Shown here: in pieces, positions 7,669-15,020 of the stretch
How the letters are laid out: the number at the start of each line of letters is the position of its first letter
How positions within the stretch are numbered: the stretch's first letter is position 1
DNA from: Rhodoferax sp.
Lineage (GTDB): Bacteria > Pseudomonadota > Gammaproteobacteria > Burkholderiales > Burkholderiaceae_C
Assembly (NCBI RefSeq): GCF_028714215.1
Contig: NZ_JAQTMS010000060.1
Location: 1 to 33,112, forward strand
Direction: 5' to 3'
DNA length: 33,112 nt
The notes under the pieces: model-generated
Databases searched by the model: none
What the model was told of the DNA's origin: nothing
The model's input: the letters and a program-made list of their open reading frames with translations, nothing else
Made by a program: the position numbers and the translations under genes

Positions 7669-8805
7669 TTAAGGCTGGAGTTGGCAACGGTACCAGTCAT
7701 GAAAGTGCTGCATGCCGTCTTCCATGGGGCTTTGGTAAGGTCCCACTTCGTTATCGCCGCGCGCCAGCAGGGCGCGCCGGCCGGCGTCCATGCGTTCCCC
7801 GATCTCATCGTCCTCCAGGCAGGTCTCCATGTAGGCGGCTTGCTGGGCTTCGACAAACTCGCGCTCGAAGGCCTGGATTTCTTCCGGGTAATAGAACTCC
7901 ACCATGTTCAGGGTCGCATTCACGCCCATCGGGTGCAGGGTCGAGACCGTCAGCACATGTGGATACCACTCGACCATGATGTGCGGGTAGTAGGTCAACC
8001 AGATGGCGCCATATTTGCTGGGCACGCCTTGGCGGTAGCTGCGCAAAGCCTCCTGCCAGCGCTGGTACACGGGCGTGCCGGCCGGGCCCATTCGCGTGGC
8101 ATTGCCGACGGTCTGCACCGAGTAATGTGGCCCGAACTCCCAGCGCAGGTCGTCGCAACTGACGACGCTGCCCAGCCCAGGGTGGAACGGGGCGACGTGG
8201 TAGTCCTCCAGGTAGACCTCGATGAAAGTCTTCCAGTTGTACTTGCACTGGTGCAGTTCCACGCGGTCCAGCACCAAGCCGCTGAAATCCAGATCCAGGC
8301 GCGGGCCGAGACCGGCCAGATCGGCGGCGATGTCGCGGCCGTTGTCTTCGAACAGCAGGCCGTTCCACTCGCGCAGCGGGTAGTTGTTCAGGTTCAGACA
8401 GGGGTCCTGCGCAAAGTGCGGAGCGCCCAGCAAGGTGCCCACTGGCTGCCCGGCGCCGCCGCTGTAAGTCCAGCGGTGCAGGGGGCAGACCAGGTTGCCG
8501 GCGGCGGCGCCCGGATGCGTGCTGTTGAGTGAGCCGCGTCCCTGCAGCATCAACGCCTGGCGATGCCGGCAGACGTTGGAGACCAGCTCGATGCCGCTGC
8601 CGGTGCGCACCAGGGCGCGACCCTGCTCCTCTTGCGCCAGGGTCGCATAGTCGCCCACCTCGGGCACGCTCAAGGCGTGGCCGACGTAGCGCGGTCCGCG
8701 CCGGAACAGGGTTTCGATTTCGCGCTGGTACAGCGCCTCATCGAAATAACTGGAAACTGGCAGTTGGCCGGTGGGCTGTTGCAGTTGAAGACTCAAATCG
8801 GACAT
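7669..8805 (-). CDS. Rieske non-haem iron oxygenase, alpha subunit
   Basis: A 378-residue protein of aromatic ring-hydroxylating oxygenase type. The N-terminal Rieske domain has C79-x-H81 and C107-x2-H110 binding a [2Fe-2S] cluster. The C-terminal catalytic domain has the mononuclear iron site: YNWKTFIEVYLEDYHVAPFH with H203 and H208, and an acidic LEDDEIGERM stretch near residue 340 as likely third ligand (Asp). Such enzymes insert O2 into aromatic or quaternary-amine substrates and need electrons from a reductase. No beta subunit, ferredoxin or reductase gene is adjacent, so the partner must be elsewhere. It heads a probable operon with the EamA transporter and the sulfurtransferase. Start is ATG at 8803-8805. 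Substrate not predictable; single-subunit types such as choline or carnitine monooxygenase are alternatives. Confidence 0.85.
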   Translation of the reverse strand: MSDLSLQLQQPTGQLPVSSYFDEALYQREIETLFRRGPRYVGHALSVPEVGDYATLAQEEQGRALVRTGSGIELVSNVCRHRQALMLQGRGSLNSTHPGAAAGNLVCPLHRWTYSGGAGQPVGTLLGAPHFAQDPCLNLNNYPLREWNGLLFEDNGRDIAADLAGLGPRLDLDFSGLVLDRVELHQCKYNWKTFIEVYLEDYHVAPFHPGLGSVVSCDDLRWEFGPHYSVQTVGNATRMGPAGTPVYQRWQEALRSYRQGVPSKYGAIWLTYYPHIMVEWYPHVLTVSTLHPMGVNATLNMVEFYYPEEIQAFEREFVEAQQAAYMETCLEDDEIGERMDAGRRALLARGDNEVGPYQSPMEDGMQHFHDWYRCQLQP

Positions 8806-9069
8806 CGGCGACCAGACCCAAAGTTAGGCAGTGTGGCAAGAATTTTGTAGATTGTTGATTTTAAAAGAATTTCTTGTTTCGCTGGGCTGCATGCCGGGGG
8901 ATTGCATGACGGCTTGTTGATAACGCGCAAGCCGGCCAAGGCGCAAGACTGGAATATGTACCTACACTAGCTTATGGAGAGTTCCGAAATTCACGACACC
9001 GTTCTGGCCAAGCCTGCTTGATGCCGATTGCTTTCACAAGTTGAGAACTGAGGCTCAAGCGTCTGTGGC
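8806..9069. other. Intergenic stretch between divergent Rieske gene and hox operon, left part
   Basis: No credible gene. An AT-richer patch (about 8838-8880) next to the Rieske gene start includes the small palindrome AAGAATTTCTT and is where that gene's promoter should be, but no clear -35/-10 pair was found. The rest shows nothing recognisable. Confidence 0.5.
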
Positions 9070-9179
9070 CCGAGGGCGCCGGGGTGAGTGGCTCCGCGAA
9101 TGTCACCCGGCCCGTGGCCTCCTTCTTTATTTGGCAAGACCCCAAGTCCACGCTACGCCACTCACCCCAGTGCCCTCGG
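9070..9179. repeat. Long imperfect inverted repeat 1 (23-bp arms)
   Basis: Left arm 9070-9092 and right arm 9157-9179 are reverse complements at 21 of 23 positions (GGTGAGTGGC / GCCACTCACC core), with a 64-base centre. The stretch sits directly beside a second inverted repeat, and both look like parts of a dispersed REP/MITE-like element rather than a terminator, since no T-run follows. Confidence 0.75.
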
Positions 9180-9218
9180 CAGCGGCATCGGTGGTTTGCG
9201 CGGGCCGAGCAGCCACCA

Positions 9219-9308
9219 TGGATCAGGCTGGTGGGGCGCTCAGCGCAGGTAAAGGAGGAGCCCGCAGGGCGGGGGACACGGAGCTGAGTGCCCCACCAGC
9301 CTGATCCA
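9219..9308. repeat. Long inverted repeat 2 (26-bp arms) with nested hairpin
   Basis: Left arm 9219-9244 and right arm 9283-9308 are reverse complements at 25 of 26 positions (core CAGGCTGGTGGGGC). The 38-base centre contains its own CCCGC-AGG-GCGGG hairpin (about 9261-9274). The whole could extrude as a cruciform or fold as RNA. Such highly conserved intergenic hairpins are typical of repeated extragenic palindromes; I suspect copies elsewhere in the genome but cannot test it. Confidence 0.8.
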
Positions 9309-9346
9309 CCCGCTACGCTGAAGAGGGGTTTGGCATGTCGTCATTT

Positions 9347-9373
9347 CAGGAAATGATCCATAGTGCGTTCCTG
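9347..9373. promoter_or_regulatory. Dyad CAGGAA-N15-TTCCTG upstream of hoxF (candidate operator)
   Basis: Perfect 6-bp half sites at 9347-9352 and 9368-9373, with centres 21 bp apart (two helical turns), ending 28 bases before the chosen hoxF start. The spacing suits a dimeric regulator. No convincing sigma-54 -24/-12 element was found nearby, although the R. eutropha hox operon uses one. Confidence 0.3.
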
Positions 9374-9401
9374 GTTTAACCTAAAGGCGGACAAGTTCCA
9401 A

Positions 9402-11216
9402 ATGGATGCGAGGGATCAAGTGAGCATGAATCTCGAGCCGCGGGCGCTGGACCAGGTGCTGGCCCGGCATGGGGCACAACCCCAGGCGCTGCTGCAAATT
9501 CTGCGCGAGGTGCAGGATTTGCTCGGCTGGCTGCCGCGCGAAGCATTGCAGCAGGTTGCCGGCGCGCTCGGTCTGACGCTGGCCCAGGTGCAGGGCGTGG
9601 CCGGTTTCTACCGTTTTCTGTACTTGCGGCCGGTCGGTGCCTACCGCGTGCTGTTCAGCAACAACGTCACCGACCGCATGCTGGGCAGCGAGGCGCTGCT
9701 GCTGGACCTGTGCCGGCGCCTGGGTGTAGTGCCAGGCCAGCTCAGTGCCGATGGCCTGGTGAGTGTCGACAAGACCTCCTGCACCGGCTTGTGCGACCAG
9801 GGACCGGCCTTGCTGATCAATCAGCGTCATGTCGTGACCCGGCTCGACGCCGCCCGTGTGGCCGAGATGGCCCAACTGATCTGTGCTCGCGTTCCGGTAG
9901 CGCAATGGCCGGCGCCCTGGTTCGAGGTGCAGGACAACATCCGGCGTGCCGAGGTGTTGCTAGGCGACGCTGCTGCGCCGGGCGCGGCCCTGGCGGCGGC
10001 GCTGGCGCGCGGACCGCAGGCGATGCTGGCCGAGATCAAGCGCTCCAACTTGCGCGGCCGCGGCGGCGCCGGCTTTGCCACCGGACTCAAGTGGAAATTG
10101 TGCCGTCAGGCCCCTGGCGTCGAGCATGTGGTGGTGTGCAACGCCGACGAAGGCGAGCCCGGTACCTTCAAGGACCGCGTGCTGCTGAACCGAAGCACCG
10201 ACGCCGTGCTGGAGGGCATGACGATCGCCGCGCTGGTGATTGGCGCCCGGCGTGGTCTGCTGTACCTGCGCGGCGAGTACCGCTACCTGCTGGAGCCGCT
10301 GCTGGCCACGCTGCAACGCCGGCGCGACGCCCATCTGCTGGGCACCAGCATCCTGGGTCGGTCGGGCTTCGATTTCGACATCGCCATCCATGTCGGCGCC
10401 GGCGCCTATGTGTGCGGCGAAGAGTCGGCCTTGATCGAGTCGCTGGAAGGTAAACGCGGCACGCCGCGGATACGCCCGCCGTTTCCGGTGCAGCAAGGCT
10501 ACCTGGGCCATCCCACCATCGTCAACAACGTCGAGACCTTTTGCGCCGTTACGCCCATCGCGCTGAGGGGCGGCGCCTGCTGGGCCGCCATCGGTACGCC
10601 CCAGTCCACGGGCACAAAAATTCATTCGGTGTCGGGCGACTGCGAACGCCCCGGTGTCTATGAATACCCGTTTGGCACCGCTATCAGCCGCATCCTGCAA
10701 GACTGCGGCGCGCGCGATACCCAGGCGGTGCAACTGGGCGGGCCGTCCGGCGTCTGCCTGTCGGCCCTGGAGTTCGACCGGCGCATTGCCTTCGAAGACC
10801 TCCCGACGGCAGGCGCCTTGATGGTGTTCGATCGCTCGCGCGACATGTTCGAGGTGGCGCGCGGCTTTGCGCACTTCTTCGCGCACGAGAGTTGCGGCTT
10901 CTGCACACCGTGCCGGGTCGGCACCGCGCTGGTGGCCAGGCGCATGGACAAGCTGGCCGCCGGCCAGGGTTCGCGCGACGATCTGGAGGTCCTGATCGAA
11001 CTTGACAAATTGCTGCACGGCGGCAGCCATTGCGGCCTGGGCGTCAGCGCCTGCAATCCGTTGCGCGACACGATTCTGAAGTTTCGCCCGGCCTATGAGC
11101 GGCGCTTGAAGTCGCCGCATTTCGAACCCGGCTTCGACCTCGATGCCGAACTCTCGATTGCCCGGCGCATGACGGGCCGCGACGACCCTGGCGCGCACCT
11201 GGAGAATCTGGCATGA
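9402..11216 (+). CDS. hoxF: NAD-reducing hydrogenase diaphorase subunit HoxF
   Basis: A 604-residue soluble subunit (R. eutropha HoxF is about 602). N-terminal NuoE-like domain (about 10-165), then a NuoF-like module: FMN/NADH-binding GRGGAGFATGLKW (from residue 219) and NADEGEPGTFKDR, then GAGAYVCGEESALIESLEGK, and a [4Fe-4S] site C498-x2-C501-x2-C504 with C544. It oxidises or reduces NAD(H) with FMN and passes electrons to HoxU. The NuoE-like domain keeps only the second cysteine pair (C127, C131); the first pair is replaced around SNNVTDRM, so its [2Fe-2S] cluster is doubtful. ATG 9402 gives the length closest to R. eutropha; GTG 9363 and ATG 9426 are alternatives. The stop overlaps the hoxUY start (ATGA). 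Confidence 0.92.
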   Translation: MDARDQVSMNLEPRALDQVLARHGAQPQALLQILREVQDLLGWLPREALQQVAGALGLTLAQVQGVAGFYRFLYLRPVGAYRVLFSNNVTDRMLGSEALLLDLCRRLGVVPGQLSADGLVSVDKTSCTGLCDQGPALLINQRHVVTRLDAARVAEMAQLICARVPVAQWPAPWFEVQDNIRRAEVLLGDAAAPGAALAAALARGPQAMLAEIKRSNLRGRGGAGFATGLKWKLCRQAPGVEHVVVCNADEGEPGTFKDRVLLNRSTDAVLEGMTIAALVIGARRGLLYLRGEYRYLLEPLLATLQRRRDAHLLGTSILGRSGFDFDIAIHVGAGAYVCGEESALIESLEGKRGTPRIRPPFPVQQGYLGHPTIVNNVETFCAVTPIALRGGACWAAIGTPQSTGTKIHSVSGDCERPGVYEYPFGTAISRILQDCGARDTQAVQLGGPSGVCLSALEFDRRIAFEDLPTAGALMVFDRSRDMFEVARGFAHFFAHESCGFCTPCRVGTALVARRMDKLAAGQGSRDDLEVLIELDKLLHGGSHCGLGVSACNPLRDTILKFRPAYERRLKSPHFEPGFDLDAELSIARRMTGRDDPGAHLENLA

Positions 11217-12529
11217 CGGCGCGCTTGTCAGATACCGTGGACTCTGGCCAGAGTTTTTCACTGGACGGTCAGGCGGTGCCGTTCCAGCCCGGCGAGACCA
11301 TCCTGCAAGCCGCTACGCGCGCCCAGCGCTACATCCCGCACTTGTGCTGGCATCCGGATTTTCCGGCGCAGGGTTCCTGCCGCCTGTGCAGCGTCAAGGT
11401 CGACGGTCACCCCGGTGCCGCTTGCACCGTGCCGGCCAGCGCCGGCCAGGCGGTCGAAAGCAATACCGAAGAACTCAATGGCCGGCGCAAGATGCTGCTG
11501 CAGATGCTGTTTGTCGAGGGCAACCACTTCTGTCCCAGTTGCGAGAAAAGCGGCAATTGCCTGCTGCAAGCCACCGCCTACGCGATGGGCATGGAAGGGC
11601 CGCACTTCGAGGAGTTCTACCCGGACCGCTCGCTCGACGCCAGCCACCCCGACATCCTGCTTGACTTCAATCGCTGCATTCTGTGCGAGCTGTGCGTGCG
11701 CGCCAGCCGCGAGGTCGATGGCAAGAATGTGTTTGCCATCGGCGGTCTGGGCATCGCCACCCAGTTGCTGGTCAACAGCCGGTCCGGCCTTCTGGCCGAT
11801 AGCACCATGACCTTGGACGACCGCGCCGCCGGCATCTGCCCGGTGGGCGCGATCCTGCCGAAACGACGCGGCTTCGCGATTCCGATTGGACAGCGCCCAT
11901 TCGACCTCAAGCCGCTGCCGGTGCCGGGGCCGGGCGATTTGGTGAGGAGCGTGGCGGCTGCGGCGTCCCCGCCCGCCAAGCCCCGGGCAGGGCGCAAGCT
12001 GAAGGTGGCCACGGTCTCGCTGGCCGGCTGCTTCGGCTGCCACATGTCCTTCCTCGACATCGATGAGCGACTGTTCGAACTGCTGGAGCAGATCGAGTTC
12101 GACCGCTCGCCGCTGACCGACATCAAGCAGATCGGGCCGTGCGATATCGGCCTGATCGAAGGCGGTCTGTGCAATGCCGAAAACGTGACGCTGTTGCGCG
12201 AGTTCCGCGCCCACTGCAAGACGCTGGTGGCGGTGGGCGCCTGCGCCATCAACGGGGGCCTGCCGGCGCAGCGCAACCACCTCGACCTGGGCAGCCTGCT
12301 GAGCGAGGTGTACCGCAGCCGGCAAGGCCTGAGCGCGGGCAGCGCCTTCCCCAACGATCCCGAGCTGCCGCTGCCGCTGAACAAGGTGCGCGCCATCCAT
12401 GAGCTGGTGCATGTGGACTACTTCCTGCCCGGCTGCCCGCCGCCGGCCGAGGCCTTCTGGCATTTGCTGACCGAACTGGTGGCCGGACGCACGCCGCAGC
12501 CGGACTTTGGCTTGATACGTTATGACTAG
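11213..12529 (+). CDS. hoxUY: Fused hydrogenase subunits HoxU-HoxY (diaphorase Fe-S subunit + hydrogenase small subunit)
   Basis: A 438-residue single reading frame covering what are two proteins in R. eutropha (about 234 and 209 residues). HoxU part (1-235): [2Fe-2S] ligands C45, C56, C59, C71; the H105-x-C107-x2-C110-x5-C116 motif typical of HoxU; and C155-x2-C158-x2-C161 with C209. A Pro/Ala/Arg linker (about 236-262) follows. HoxY part (263-438): proximal [4Fe-4S] ligands C273, C276, C344, C408 in GCFGCHMSF, VGACAINGG and PGCPPP, ending in LIRYD as R. eutropha HoxY does. There is no in-frame stop or ATG at the junction. A GTG at 11951 follows a GAGGAG by one base, too close for normal initiation. 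It carries electrons between the NiFe site and HoxF. It overlaps hoxH by 8 bases. Confidence 0.9.
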   Translation: MTARLSDTVDSGQSFSLDGQAVPFQPGETILQAATRAQRYIPHLCWHPDFPAQGSCRLCSVKVDGHPGAACTVPASAGQAVESNTEELNGRRKMLLQMLFVEGNHFCPSCEKSGNCLLQATAYAMGMEGPHFEEFYPDRSLDASHPDILLDFNRCILCELCVRASREVDGKNVFAIGGLGIATQLLVNSRSGLLADSTMTLDDRAAGICPVGAILPKRRGFAIPIGQRPFDLKPLPVPGPGDLVRSVAAAASPPAKPRAGRKLKVATVSLAGCFGCHMSFLDIDERLFELLEQIEFDRSPLTDIKQIGPCDIGLIEGGLCNAENVTLLREFRAHCKTLVAVGACAINGGLPAQRNHLDLGSLLSEVYRSRQGLSAGSAFPNDPELPLPLNKVRAIHELVHVDYFLPGCPPPAEAFWHLLTELVAGRTPQPDFGLIRYD

Positions 12530-14081
12530 CAGCAACACGTCGCTTGAAACCGCTGCCCCCGAGCTTGTGGCACAGGGCTTGCGCCGGGTTGCCATTGACC
12601 CGGTGTCAAGGGTCGAAGGCCATGGCAAGGTCACGCTGCTGCTCGATGCGCAGAACCGCGTGCAGCAGGCGCGGCTGCATATCGTCGAGTTCCGCGGCTT
12701 CGAGCGATTCATCGAGGGCCGGCCCTATTGGGAGGTGCCGGTGATGGTGCAGCGGCTGTGCGGCATCTGTCCGGTGTCGCACCACCTGGCGGCCTGCAAG
12801 GCCTTTGACCGGGTGGTGGGCGCCTTGCCCGTCACGCCCTCGGCCGACAAGATACGCCGCCTGATGCACTACGGGCAAGTGATGCAATCGCACGCCTTGC
12901 ACTTCTTCTACCTGGCGGCGCCGGATCTGCTGTTCGGCTTCGACTCCGAAGTGAACCGGCGCAACATCGTCGGTGTGGCCCAAGCGCATCCCGACATCGC
13001 CAGGAAGGGCGTGTTGCTGCGCAAGTTCGGCCAGGAACTGATACGCGCCACGGCCGGCAAGCGCGTGCACGGCACCGGCTCGGTGCCGGGCGGCGTCAAC
13101 CAGCATGTGAGTGCGGCGGACCGCGCGCTGTTGCAGCGCGATGTGGCCCAGATGATCGCCTGGGCGCAGGACGCCGTGAACATCGCCAAACAACTGCAGG
13201 CGCAGAACCCGGCGCTGTACGGCAGCTTCGGCAGCGTCCGGACCAACATGCTGTCGCTGGTGCGCGCGGACGGGGCGCTGGAGCTCTATGACGGTGTGCT
13301 GCGGGCACGCGACGCCAATGGCCAGATCATTTTCGATGGCGTCAGCGATCAGAGCTACCTGGATTTGATCGAGGAAGAGGTCAAACCCTGGAGCTACATG
13401 AAGTTCCCCTTCCTCAAGAGCCTGGGGGCCGAGCTGGGCAGCTACCGGGTCGGGCCGCTGGCGCGGCTGCAAAACTGCGATTTCATTCCCAGTCCGCTGG
13501 CCGAGGCGCAGCGCTGTGAATTTATCGCCTGGGGCCAGGGCGAGACCATCCACGCGGCGCTGGCCTACCACTGGGCGCGCATGATCGAGCTGCTGCACTG
13601 CACCGAGGTCATCAAAGACTTGCTGGACGATCCCGATATCCTGTCCGGCGAACTGATGGCGGGCGGCGCGCGCCTGCAGTCCCCGCAAGCCGGCGCTGCG
13701 CGGCGCTGGGGCGTCGGTGTGATAGAGGCTCCGCGCGGCACGCTGATACACCACTACCAGGTCGGCGGCGACGATCTGGTGAGCCTGTGCAACCTGATCG
13801 TGGCAACCACCCACAACAACCAGGCCATGAACGAAGCGGTGCGCGCGGTGGCGCGGCAGTACCTGGACGGGCGCGAACTGACCGAAGGCCTGCTGAACCG
13901 CATCGAAGTGGCGATCCGCGCCTACGACCCCTGCCTGTCCTGTGCCACCCACGCGCTGGGGCAGATGCCGCTGGAGGTGCTGCTGCTGGGACCGCAAGGC
14001 GAACTGATAGACCGGGTTGTCAAGTCGCACAGCGGGCAATTCCTGCGCGCCTCGGCATCCCGCGGAGGGCCATCGGCATGA
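12522..14081 (+). CDS. hoxH: NAD-reducing [NiFe] hydrogenase large subunit HoxH
   Basis: A 519-residue precursor carrying the H2-activating NiFe(CN)2CO site. Nickel-ligand motifs are intact: L1 RLCGICPVSHH (C80, C83) and L2 DPCLSCATHALGQMPL (C471, C474). Other HoxH-like blocks are IDPVSRVEGHGK, VEFRGFERF, SVPGGVN, EEVKPWSYMKFP and APRGTLIHHY. By analogy with R. eutropha the C-terminus is removed after the His of CATH (H477), here releasing a 42-residue peptide, longer than the 24 residues I recall for R. eutropha; the gene for the likely protease follows immediately. The N-terminus is about 20 residues longer than the R. eutropha protein. It overlaps hoxUY upstream and hoxW downstream (ATGA), so expression is coupled. 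Confidence 0.95.
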   Translation: MTSSNTSLETAAPELVAQGLRRVAIDPVSRVEGHGKVTLLLDAQNRVQQARLHIVEFRGFERFIEGRPYWEVPVMVQRLCGICPVSHHLAACKAFDRVVGALPVTPSADKIRRLMHYGQVMQSHALHFFYLAAPDLLFGFDSEVNRRNIVGVAQAHPDIARKGVLLRKFGQELIRATAGKRVHGTGSVPGGVNQHVSAADRALLQRDVAQMIAWAQDAVNIAKQLQAQNPALYGSFGSVRTNMLSLVRADGALELYDGVLRARDANGQIIFDGVSDQSYLDLIEEEVKPWSYMKFPFLKSLGAELGSYRVGPLARLQNCDFIPSPLAEAQRCEFIAWGQGETIHAALAYHWARMIELLHCTEVIKDLLDDPDILSGELMAGGARLQSPQAGAARRWGVGVIEAPRGTLIHHYQVGGDDLVSLCNLIVATTHNNQAMNEAVRAVARQYLDGRELTEGLLNRIEVAIRAYDPCLSCATHALGQMPLEVLLLGPQGELIDRVVKSHSGQFLRASASRGGPSA

Positions 14082-14566
14082 CCGCGCAGCCGCCGGCGGT
14101 GGCACCGTTGCTGGTGTTCGGCTGGGGCAACCCGAGCCGCGGCGACGACGCCCTGGGGCCCTTGTGCATTGAGCGCCTGCGCGCTGCGGCCAGGCCCATC
14201 ACCGAGGTTGACTTGCTGGACGACTACCAGTTGCAGATTGAGCATGCGCTGGACCTGGTGGGGCGCTCGCGCGTGCTGTTTGTGGACGCCAGTCTGAGTG
14301 GCCCGGCTCCTTTCGAGGTGACGGCGCTGAGCGCCCGGGCGCAGGCCGGCTGCACCAGTCACGCCCTGTCGCCGCAGGCCTTGCTACAGTTGTTTCGCGA
14401 GTTGCGCGGCGAGGAACCACCACCTGCCACCTTGTTGGCGATCCGCGGCCAGCGCTTCGAGTTGGGCGCGCCGCCCAGTGCCGCTGCACTGGCCAATCTG
14501 AACCTGGCTTTGGCATGGTGCAAGGGCTGGCTGGAGCAGGACACTGGCGCCGTGGCTGGGGCTTGA
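14078..14566 (+). CDS. hoxW: Hydrogenase maturation endopeptidase HoxW
   Basis: A 162-residue protein of the HyaD/HybD/HoxW family. The metal-binding GWGNPSRGDDALGPL near the N-terminus and the DDYQLQIEHALDLV segment fit this group: the Asp after the Gly-Asn block normally contacts nickel in the HoxH precursor. It removes the HoxH C-terminal peptide after NiFe insertion. ATG 14078 overlaps the hoxH stop and is preceded by GGAGGG (14063-14068). A longer upstream frame lies inside hoxH and is a shadow. The linked location next to its substrate gene supports the assignment. No hyp maturation genes are present in this window. Confidence 0.88.
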   Translation: MTAQPPAVAPLLVFGWGNPSRGDDALGPLCIERLRAAARPITEVDLLDDYQLQIEHALDLVGRSRVLFVDASLSGPAPFEVTALSARAQAGCTSHALSPQALLQLFRELRGEEPPPATLLAIRGQRFELGAPPSAAALANLNLALAWCKGWLEQDTGAVAGA

Positions 14567-14826
14567 TCGCTTCTTTTCTTTTAAGCCGGTTATCGCTTCA
14601 ACCCACGCTCGCCGCACCGGAATCGGTCTTCAGTGCCGAATGGGTGGCACCGTTAAGGGCCGCCGGCAAGCTCCGGCTGGAGTTCGATCTGGACTTGTTC
14701 ACGGTGGCCATTCTGCTCGGCAAGTTCCAGCGCATCGAACTGCTGGAGCGTCAGTTGCAGCAGCTGCGGGCGCAGCTGCCGGCGCACCTGCGGCCGCAGT
14801 CGACCGGCGACGATCCTGCAAGATGA
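14563..14826 (+). CDS. Small uncharacterised protein downstream of hoxW
   Basis: An open frame from ATG 14515 (103 residues, starting inside hoxW) or TTG 14563 (87 residues, TTGA overlap with the hoxW stop, purine-rich GGCTGGGG upstream). I prefer 14563. The segment from about residue 25 on (EWVAPLRAAGKLRLEFDLDL, then FTVAILLGKFQRIELLERQL) looks protein-like, with an amphipathic C-terminal helix, and is not an obvious fragment of a known family. The frame is open through the intergenic space, and tight coupling to hoxW suggests a hydrogenase-associated role, but this is inference. I do not recognise the family; a chance ORF is possible. Confidence 0.45.
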   Translation: MIASFLLSRLSLQPTLAAPESVFSAEWVAPLRAAGKLRLEFDLDLFTVAILLGKFQRIELLERQLQQLRAQLPAHLRPQSTGDDPAR

Positions 14827-15020
14827 AGGGCGATTGACCTTCTGTTTGTCGACTCGAAAGCGCGTCTTCTTTGTTCAAATTCCCAATAACTTCAGCGTAG
14901 TGCCTGTGCCAAGCCGACTCGACAGGTCTTGATCAAGGCCGATTCCGAGTGACTGCACGGAAGGCACTGCGACAAGTTGGGTTGCTGGATGCCATGCCAA
15001 ATCCAGTTGGGGAAGTCAGC

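Noticed and set aside
7681..8532. Long + strand frames opposite the Rieske gene
   Set aside because: The antisense strand encodes a full Rieske oxygenase with intact motifs; the + frames match no family.
9041..9304. 87-residue open frame on the + strand between the Rieske gene and hoxF
   Set aside because: It is made of the inverted-repeat arms, has no family resemblance and no ribosome binding site; better explained as a palindromic repeat.
9330..9348. Possible sigma-54 promoter (TGGCATG then CATTTC) before hoxF
   Set aside because: The -24 half is fair but the -12 half lacks the required GC at correct spacing; other GG-N10-GC searches nearby also failed.
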